From positions 1-11,144 of the forward strand of contig JAFRQN010000092.1 of assembly GCA_017428585.1 (NCBI GenBank): a stretch of DNA of 11,144 nt, written 5' to 3'. The notes below the pieces were generated by a model, which worked only from the letters and a program-made list of their open reading frames with translations, made no database searches and was not told where the DNA came from. This document shows positions 6,970 through 11,144 of the stretch, one piece after another (position 1 is the first letter of the stretch; each line of letters opens with the position of its first letter). The position numbers were made by a program, and so were the translations under genes. The DNA is from Bacteroidota bacterium (lineage in GTDB: Bacteria > Bacteroidota > Ignavibacteria > Kapaibacteriales > UBA2268).

Positions 6970-7614
6970 TTGAAATCACGAAACACTAATCAAAAGAATC
7001 ACGACAACGAATCGAAACGTCGTATTAATCAGGAAATAAAAGTTCCTGAAGTTCGTTTAATTGATGCAGATAATACACAATTAGGTATTAGAACGCGTAC
7101 AGAAGCTTTGCGTATGGCAGAGTTGAAAAATTTAGACTTGGTAGAAATAGCTCCTAATGCTAAACCACCAGTATGTAAGCTGATAGATTATGGAAAGTTT
7201 TTGTACGAATTGCAAAAGAAAGAAAAGAATCAAAAAAAGAATCAAATACAGCAGTCATTAAAAGAAATACGATTTAAATGGCGTACTGCTGATCATGATT
7301 TTAATTTTAAGATTAAGCACGCACGCGCATTTATAGAAGAAGGCAGCAAAGTAAAAGCTATGGTTGTTTTTCGCGGTCGTGAGTTAGCTCATACTAATAT
7401 TGGAAAAGATTTGCTTATGAAATTCATTGAGGTTATGAGTGATGTAGCAAAAATAGATCAACCTTTGAATGATGAGGGAAGAAGTATTTCTGTTATATTA
7501 TCTCCTCTTAAAACAAAAGCTTCTGGTTCAAAACCAGCAAAACCAAAAGAGCAAAAAGATATAAAGAGCAAAGAGACTCCAAAAGAGAATATAGAGCAAG
7601 TGGAAGAAAAATAA
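6970..7614 (+). CDS. infC: Translation initiation factor IF-3, TTG start
   Basis: The 214-residue product is IF3, which binds the 30S subunit, checks the start codon and initiator tRNA, and keeps subunits apart. The N-domain begins at RRINQEIKVPEVRLI (17-31) and runs to APNAKPPVCKLIDYGKFLYE (61-80). A lysine-rich linker (82-96) follows. The C-domain holds KEIRFKWRTADHDFNFKIKHARAFIEEGSKVK (98-129) and FRGRELAH (134-141), close to consensus. Residues about 182-214 are an extra Lys/Glu-rich tail beyond the E. coli length of 180. An in-frame TAA sits at 6961-6963, and no ATG or GTG lies between it and the conserved N-domain, so TTG at 6970 is the most plausible start. Non-AUG starts on infC are known to allow IF3 to limit its own synthesis. 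No Shine-Dalgarno site precedes it. It heads the classical infC-rpmI-rplT order, without thrS upstream. Confidence 0.95.
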   Translation: MKSRNTNQKNHDNESKRRINQEIKVPEVRLIDADNTQLGIRTRTEALRMAELKNLDLVEIAPNAKPPVCKLIDYGKFLYELQKKEKNQKKNQIQQSLKEIRFKWRTADHDFNFKIKHARAFIEEGSKVKAMVVFRGRELAHTNIGKDLLMKFIEVMSDVAKIDQPLNDEGRSISVILSPLKTKASGSKPAKPKEQKDIKSKETPKENIEQVEEK

Positions 7615-7656
7615 CAGTACTTTAACTTAAATTTTTCAACAAAAAGGAATATTTAT

Positions 7657-7687
7657 TTTGATAATTTATACAAAATTTATATATTTG
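7657..7687 (+). promoter_or_regulatory. Internal promoter for rpmI-rplT
   Basis: TTTG (7657-7660), a 19-bp spacer and TATATTTG (7680-7687) give a full consensus promoter in the 116-bp gap after infC. It would give L35 and L20 extra transcripts independent of IF3, with a leader of about 37 nt. No terminator was seen between infC and this site. Confidence 0.68.
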
Positions 7688-7730
7688 TAATCTTATTTAT
7701 TTTTGATTAAAAATAGAATTAGGTAGTAAA

Positions 7731-7928
7731 ATGCCAAAAATGAAATCAAATGGCTCTGCTAAAAAACGTTTTAAACTCACAGGAAGTGGAGAATTCAAAC
7801 GTAAAAAAGCTTATGCAAGCCATATATTAACAAAAAAGACACAAAAACGTAAAAGAAATTTACGTAAGTCAGCATTAATTAATTCAGCAAACATGAGTGC
7901 TGTAAAGAAAATGTTGGCAATGGGATAA
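7731..7928 (+). CDS. rpmI: 50S ribosomal protein L35
   Basis: The 65-residue, very basic product is L35 of normal length. MPKMKSNGSAKKRFKLTGSG (1-20) is the family signature, and SHILTKKTQKRKRNLRKSA (30-48) is the conserved middle. The AGGTAG at 7721-7726 is a weak ribosome binding site. The gene sits between infC and rplT as in most bacteria, with its own promoter in the gap before it. L35 is a late-assembling protein of the large subunit. Confidence 0.97.
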   Translation: MPKMKSNGSAKKRFKLTGSGEFKRKKAYASHILTKKTQKRKRNLRKSALINSANMSAVKKMLAMG

Positions 7929-7974
7929 TAGTTGTTTAATTAATTGTCTAAACTATTATTTATATTTTTTAACT

Positions 7975-8009
7975 AAGGTAATTTTGGGTTGATGCTCCCC
8001 TATTGCCTT
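7975..8009 (+). promoter_or_regulatory. Stem-loop in the rpmI-rplT gap, possible L20 control element
   Basis: AAGGTAAT (7975-7982) pairs with ATTGCCTT (8002-8009) through 8 bp with one G-U pair. Inside it GGG (7986-7988) can pair with CCC (7998-8000). The G/C run stands out in an otherwise almost pure A/T gap and lies 10 bp before the rplT Shine-Dalgarno site. L20 is known to repress its own operon by binding leader RNA that mimics its 23S rRNA site, so a role of this kind is plausible. It could instead be a leaky terminator. Confidence 0.45.
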
Positions 8010-8018
8010 TTATTTATT

Positions 8019-8022
8019 GGAG
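8019..8022 (+). promoter_or_regulatory. Shine-Dalgarno site of rplT
   Basis: GGAG at 8019-8022 lies 6 nt before the rplT ATG. It is one of the clearest ribosome binding sites in the window and fixes the start. Confidence 0.7.
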
Positions 8023-8028
8023 ATTTAA

Positions 8029-8376
8029 ATGTCAAGAAGTGTTCCAAAAGTAGCCTCACGCGCCAGACGTAAAAAATTCATGAAACTTGCTAAAGGTTTC
8101 TGGGGAAGACGTAAAAATGTCTGGACTATAGCAAAAAATCATATTGAAAAAGGTTTATCACATGCCTATATCGGTCGTAAACTAAAGAAACGCAACTTTA
8201 GAAGATTATGGATCGTTCGTATTAATGCAGCAGCCCGTATTAACGGTACAACATATTCAAAGTTAATGTATGCATTAAAACAAAAAAATATAAACATAAA
8301 CAGAAAAGTCTTAGCAGACTTTGCTATGAATAAGCCAGAGGTTTTTGCTGCAATAGTAAAACAAGCAACAAAATAA
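8029..8376 (+). CDS. rplT: 50S ribosomal protein L20
   Basis: The 115-residue basic product is L20 at its normal length of just under 120. Family blocks are RSVPKVASRARRKKFMKLAKGFWGRRKN (about 3-30), the long helix region up to SHAYIGRKLKKRNFRRLWIVRINAAAR (about 44-70), and the C-terminal domain with SKLMYALKQKNININRKVLADFA. The N-terminal extension threads into 23S rRNA early in 50S assembly, and the C-terminal domain binds rRNA and, in studied species, its own mRNA as a repressor. It is the last gene of the infC operon, followed by a strong terminator. Confidence 0.97.
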   Translation: MSRSVPKVASRARRKKFMKLAKGFWGRRKNVWTIAKNHIEKGLSHAYIGRKLKKRNFRRLWIVRINAAARINGTTYSKLMYALKQKNININRKVLADFAMNKPEVFAAIVKQATK

Positions 8377-8394
8377 AATCCTTATATAAATAAT

Positions 8395-8435
8395 TATAAT
8401 AAAAAATACTGACTCTGTCAGTATTTTTTATTATA
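8395..8435. terminator. Terminator of the infC operon, 19-bp hairpin
   Basis: Arms 8395-8413 and 8417-8435 form a perfect 19-bp stem around a 3-nt TCT loop, with a T-run within the right arm (GTATTTTTT). The A-run on the left makes it symmetric, so it may work in both directions. It lies 18 bp after the rplT stop. Confidence 0.88.
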
Positions 8436-8495
8436 TACCAAATACAAACAAAATAGTTTGCTATTTTATATAACAAAATTAATTGAACAAATAAA

Positions 8496-9047
8496 ATGAG
8501 AAGACCAGACTGGGATGAATTATATATAACAATGTGTTATTTAGTAGGTATGCGCAGCAAGGATCCGCATACTCATGTTGGTTCAGTAATCGTAGATTCT
8601 GACAATGTTTTAGTATCTACTGGATACAATTCTCTACCGCGAGGCATAGATGTTGATGCAGAAGCTCGCAGACTGTCGCGTGAAAATGGTGAAAAGTATT
8701 TTTGGATAGAACATGCAGAACGCAATGCTATTTACAACGCAGCTCGTCGTGGTACATCATTAAAAGACTGCAAACTATATGTTCCTTGGATGCCATGTAC
8801 TGACTGTGCAAGAGGAATAATTCAAACAGGAATATCCGAAGTAATTATTCATAAAAATGGTCAAGATTTTTATGACAAACATACAAACGGCAAATGGTTT
8901 GAATCTTATAAAAAAACAGAGACTATGTTTAACGAGGCTAATGTAAAATTAAGATATTTAACCTGCAACATAGTTGCTCCAGAAATATTTATGAATGCCA
9001 AATTATTTGATGCAATGGTATTTTTAAATTCAAACAATCAAGAATAA
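8496..9047 (+). CDS. dCMP deaminase family protein
   Basis: The 183-residue product belongs to the zinc-dependent cytidine/deoxycytidylate deaminases. The zinc and catalytic motif is HAE (73-75, in IEHAERNAIYNAARRG) with PCTDC (100-104) giving the two cysteines. RRPDWDELYITMCYLV at the start and TGYNSLPRGID (42-52) match the dCMP deaminase layout, which makes dUMP from dCMP for thymidylate synthesis. The C-terminal part after about 150 is longer than the minimal fold. ComEB-like proteins are an alternative name for the same family, so the exact substrate is not certain. No clear promoter was found in the 60 bp between the rplT terminator and the start, nor a Shine-Dalgarno site. A DJ-1-like gene follows after 13 nt and is probably in the same transcript. 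Confidence 0.88.
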   Translation: MRRPDWDELYITMCYLVGMRSKDPHTHVGSVIVDSDNVLVSTGYNSLPRGIDVDAEARRLSRENGEKYFWIEHAERNAIYNAARRGTSLKDCKLYVPWMPCTDCARGIIQTGISEVIIHKNGQDFYDKHTNGKWFESYKKTETMFNEANVKLRYLTCNIVAPEIFMNAKLFDAMVFLNSNNQE

Positions 9048-9060
9048 AAACAGGTATTTT

Positions 9061-9633
9061 ATGATTAAAAATATATTAATTCCTATTACAAATGGAACAG
9101 AAGAAGGAGAAGCCGTAATCACCGCTGATCTTTTAACAAGAGCTGGGGCAAATGTTATTATAGCAGGACTTACAGAAGATGTTACAACCTCCCATAATAT
9201 TACAATAAAGCCTCATATTTTATTATCTGAAATACCAGAAGATAGAATTTATGATGCTGTTTGTATTCCAGGCGGTCTTAAGGGAGTTAATACTTTTTTA
9301 GAAAGCAGTCTTTTGCACAAAATAGTTTTAAATAACTATAATTCAAATTCTTTTATATGTGCTATATGCGCTGCCCCTTTATTGCTGGATATGCTTAATA
9401 TTTTGCAGAATGAAGATAAATTTACATGCTATCCATCTGTAATATCACGAATAAATCCAGAACGCCAATCCAATTATTTAGATGTTCCTGTTGTAAAAAC
9501 ATTAGACAAAAACATTATAACAAGTCAAGGACTTGGCACCGCTTTTGATTTTGGCTTAGAGATAATAAAAAATTTATTTGATGAAGAAACATCAAATAAC
9601 ATAAAAGAAAAAATCGTACTTAAGAAAATATAA
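9061..9633 (+). CDS. DJ-1/PfpI family protein (YajL/DJ-1 type)
   Basis: The 190-residue product has the DJ-1 fold signature. ITNGTEEGEAV carries the conserved acidic residue at E17, IPGGLKGVN (69-77) holds the GG turn, and AICAAP (101-106) has the nucleophilic-elbow cysteine C103, equal to human DJ-1 C106. TSQGLGTAFDFGLEII (154-169) matches the TSRGPGTSFEFAL block of DJ-1. Proteins of this branch protect against oxidative and carbonyl stress; chaperone and deglycase activities are reported but disputed. The ATG follows CAGGT, a weak ribosome binding site. It lies 13 nt behind the deaminase gene, so the two are likely one unit, ended by the hairpin at 9661-9693. A link between the two functions is not established. 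Confidence 0.9.
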   Translation: MIKNILIPITNGTEEGEAVITADLLTRAGANVIIAGLTEDVTTSHNITIKPHILLSEIPEDRIYDAVCIPGGLKGVNTFLESSLLHKIVLNNYNSNSFICAICAAPLLLDMLNILQNEDKFTCYPSVISRINPERQSNYLDVPVVKTLDKNIITSQGLGTAFDFGLEIIKNLFDEETSNNIKEKIVLKKI

Positions 9634-9660
9634 TAAAAAATATAAATATATATTATAACA

Positions 9661-9693
9661 AAAAAAAGGACTATAAAAAATAGTCCTTTTTTT
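9661..9693. terminator. Bidirectional terminator between the DJ-1-like and proline dehydrogenase genes
   Basis: Arms 9661-9674 and 9680-9693 form a 14-bp stem with a 5-nt A loop. The left arm starts with seven A and the right arm ends with seven T, so the hairpin serves both converging genes. Confidence 0.9.
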
Positions 9694-9714
9694 ATAAATA
9701 GTTTATTGATTTAT

Positions 9715-10623
9715 TTATTTTCCAATTCCAAACATTGCTTTGAATACGTGCATTGCGATTTCAGGATTTTCCTGCATACGGCGTGTTGAATATCCGTACC
9801 AATCTTCGCCGAAAGGAACATAGATAGTTACATGATGACCATCTTTTAATAACTTATTGCGTCTTTCTTCTCTTACGCCAAGAAGCATTTCAAAATGATA
9901 TTGGTCGTTTGTCAAGCCAAGTTCTTTAATACGTTTTTCAGCGAACTGCAGACACTCTTCATCATGAGTAGCAATAGCAGGATGTACACCTTTTGGTACA
10001 TTTTCCAACAATATATTTAATAATTTTTTCCAGTTTTCTCTGATTTCACCTTTATCTTTATAAGCTATATCAGCACTTTCATTATAAACGCCTTTACATA
10101 ATCTGATATTAGGTTTAAGGTCTATTAAAGACATTATATCGCTTTCAGTACGTTTCAAATATGCCTGCAAAACTATACCGCAGTTGTCGTAACCTTCAAG
10201 AAGCAAGCGTTTGTATAATTGAACAGTACCTTCTGTATAAGGTGAGTTTTCCATATCCAAGCGGCATGAAAGTCCGAGTTGTTTTGCTCTTTCAACAAGC
10301 ATTTTAACGTTTTCATAACCAAATTCAGGATCAATACCCAAACCATTAGAAGTAGGTTTGATAGACAAATAAGTAGGCAAATTTTCTTTTTTTATAGTTT
10401 CCAATACTCTTAAAGAAGAGTCACGTTCTTTAATAGCACGTTCTTTATCAGAAACAAATTCGCCAAGTACATCAATAGTAGTACCACCGTTTAATTTAGC
10501 AAATTGTTTAGTGGTATTAACAGCATCTTCAAAAGTCAATCCTGCAATATATTTTTTACCTACAGCCCAAATAAGTTTGCGAGGCATTAAAGGGATTGCT
10601 TTTACAATAAGTTTATCTAACAT
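9715..10623 (-). CDS. Proline dehydrogenase, monofunctional
   Basis: The 302-residue product is a single-domain FAD-dependent proline dehydrogenase, which oxidises proline to pyrroline-5-carboxylate and feeds electrons to quinone at the membrane. Blocks of the TIM-barrel are visible in order: TYLSIKPTSNGLGID (84-98, K89 probably the flavin/substrate lysine), CRLDMENSPYT (120-130), RLCKGVYNESADIA (174-187), AIATHDEEC (216-224), FEMLLGVREERRNKLLKDGHHVTIYVPFG (244-272) and WYGYSTRRMQENP (275-287). R281 and R282 correspond to the arginine pair that binds the proline carboxylate. Length is typical of monofunctional bacterial enzymes. The partner dehydrogenase that makes glutamate is not in the window. 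The gene stands alone, convergent with the DJ-1-like gene and divergent from rpmH. No convincing TAnnTTTG box was found upstream. Confidence 0.93.
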   Translation of the reverse strand: MLDKLIVKAIPLMPRKLIWAVGKKYIAGLTFEDAVNTTKQFAKLNGGTTIDVLGEFVSDKERAIKERDSSLRVLETIKKENLPTYLSIKPTSNGLGIDPEFGYENVKMLVERAKQLGLSCRLDMENSPYTEGTVQLYKRLLLEGYDNCGIVLQAYLKRTESDIMSLIDLKPNIRLCKGVYNESADIAYKDKGEIRENWKKLLNILLENVPKGVHPAIATHDEECLQFAEKRIKELGLTNDQYHFEMLLGVREERRNKLLKDGHHVTIYVPFGEDWYGYSTRRMQENPEIAMHVFKAMFGIGK

Positions 10624-10769
10624 ATTTCGTTGAATAAAATATTTATATAAATAGATTAATTATTATAATTGTCTAAAAGAAAAAATGAAATAGCACATAA
10701 ATAATTATTAAAATTAAGAATTTTTTATGAAATAACATAATAATTTTTAATAAATGTTAATAATTTTGC

Positions 10770-10800
10770 TTTATTTTTATTAAAAAAAACATTATATTTG
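10770..10800 (+). promoter_or_regulatory. Promoter of rpmH-rnpA
   Basis: TTTA (10770-10773), a 19-bp spacer and TATATTTG (10793-10800) fit the Bacteroidota consensus with one change in the -33 box. The leader would be about 58 nt. A second TAATTTTG at 10761-10768 lacks a -33 partner. Confidence 0.62.
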
Positions 10801-10852
10801 TAATTCTAAAAAAATGTAAAAAGAAAATAGTGTAATAAAAATATATATAGAC

Positions 10853-10857
10853 AGGAG
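10853..10857 (+). promoter_or_regulatory. Shine-Dalgarno site of rpmH
   Basis: AGGAG lies 8 nt before the rpmH ATG, a standard spacing. It is the best ribosome binding site in the window. Confidence 0.75.
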
Positions 10858-10865
10858 AAATTTAA

Positions 10866-11009
10866 ATGAAAAGAACTTTTCAACCAAGCCGTAGAAAACG
10901 CATAAACAAACATGGTTTTCGTACAAGAATGTCAACAAAGAACGGCAGAAGAGTTTTAGCAAGCCGTAGAGCAAAAGGCAGATATAAACTCACAGTTAGT
11001 GATGAATAG
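10866..11009 (+). CDS. rpmH: 50S ribosomal protein L34
   Basis: The 47-residue product MKRTFQPSRRKRINKHGF... is L34 in full, basic throughout and matching the family in length. Its end KLTVSDE is typical of Bacteroidota and relatives, in contrast to the RKLSA-type ends of many other phyla. It has a strong Shine-Dalgarno site, a consensus promoter and the usual partner rnpA directly behind, 13 nt away. L34 is a small rRNA-binding protein of the large subunit. Confidence 0.97.
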   Translation: MKRTFQPSRRKRINKHGFRTRMSTKNGRRVLASRRAKGRYKLTVSDE

Positions 11010-11022
11010 TTATTAAAAATTT

Positions 11023-11144
11023 ATGGTGCATTTACAGTCGATAAAAGGAACAAAAGACTTTAAGTTAATTTATAATACAGGCAAAAGATTTCGCTCTGAT
11101 TATGTAGGTGCAATAATTATTTTTAATAATCAATTAAATAATAA
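11023..11144 (+). CDS. rnpA: Ribonuclease P protein component, 5' part only
   Basis: The frame opens at ATG 11023 and runs 40 codons to the window edge. Residues LQSIKGTKDFKLIYNTGKRFRSDYVGAI match the start of RnpA (the L-x-x-x-x-x-F-x-x-x-[YF]-x-x-G-[KR] pattern), and rnpA directly after rpmH is the near-universal order. RnpA supports the catalytic RNA in trimming tRNA 5' ends. A GTG at 11026 is an alternative start one codon later. The RNR motif and the rest of the fold lie beyond the window. Confidence 0.9.
   Translation, partial: MVHLQSIKGTKDFKLIYNTGKRFRSDYVGAIIIFNNQLNN

Larger units (their letters stand above)
10624..10865. other. Divergent intergenic region between proline dehydrogenase and rpmH
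   Basis: This A/T-rich stretch of 242 bp holds the rpmH promoter and leader. I see no gene, RNA gene, repeat array or cluster of DnaA-box-like sites in it. The minus-strand reading frame across 10792-10974 overlaps rpmH and has no coding signs. Confidence 0.6.

Noticed and set aside
10624..10865. Replication origin next to rpmH-rnpA
   Set aside because: No dnaA gene and no cluster of DnaA-box-like sites was seen; rpmH is near oriC in many bacteria, but that alone is not evidence.
10792..10974. Minus-strand 60-codon frame
   Set aside because: It is the antisense shadow of rpmH and its promoter.
2940..11009. No TGA among 12 stop codons (all TAA or TAG)
   Set aside because: With so few genes and such strong A/T bias this can be chance; no in-frame TGA was noticed that would suggest recoding.

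Overview
The window is strongly AT-rich and mostly housekeeping DNA. The best taxonomic fit is the Bacteroidota/Chlorobiota/Ignavibacteriota-Kapabacteria group. Three things point there. Promoters have the form TTTG-N19-TAnnTTTG, recognised by the unusual primary sigma factor of Bacteroidota. Ribosomal protein L34 ends in KLTVSDE, as in Bacteroidota. A large subtilisin-like protease ends in what looks like a type IX secretion (T9SS) sorting domain. Several genes also keep Shine-Dalgarno-like sites, which are mostly lost in classical Bacteroidia, so a deeper, low-GC lineage of the Ignavibacteria/Kapabacteria kind is a reasonable but unproven guess.

Left part, minus strand (1-6310): two transcription units read leftwards. 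The first starts near 6275 and carries a small three-helix membrane protein of unknown function, then gpsA (glycerol-3-phosphate dehydrogenase) and nadK (NAD kinase), and ends at a hairpin at about 3864-3895. NadK makes the NADP(H) that GpsA can use, and GpsA makes the glycerol-3-phosphate that begins phospholipid synthesis. The second unit starts near 3821 and carries prmA (ribosomal protein L11 methyltransferase) and, only 6 nt further on, a secreted S8 protease of at least 977 residues that runs off the left edge.

Middle, plus strand (6290-8435): cutA with its own strong UUCG-capped terminator, then the classical infC-rpmI-rplT translation operon (IF3, L35, L20). The operon has a promoter before infC overlapped by a long inverted repeat, a TTG start codon on infC, an internal promoter before rpmI, a structured spacer before rplT, and a 19-bp hairpin terminator.

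Right part (8436-11144): a dCMP-deaminase-family gene and a DJ-1/PfpI-family gene form a pair on the plus strand. They converge on a monofunctional proline dehydrogenase across a shared bidirectional terminator. Divergent from proline dehydrogenase, rpmH and the start of rnpA form the usual L34/RNase P pair, cut by the right edge.

No tRNA, rRNA, CRISPR array, insertion sequence or phage gene was seen. The least ordinary items are the T9SS-type protease coupled to prmA, the back-to-back palindromic promoter between cutA and the membrane protein gene, and the inverted repeats in and before the infC operon. No clearly new multi-gene system is visible.
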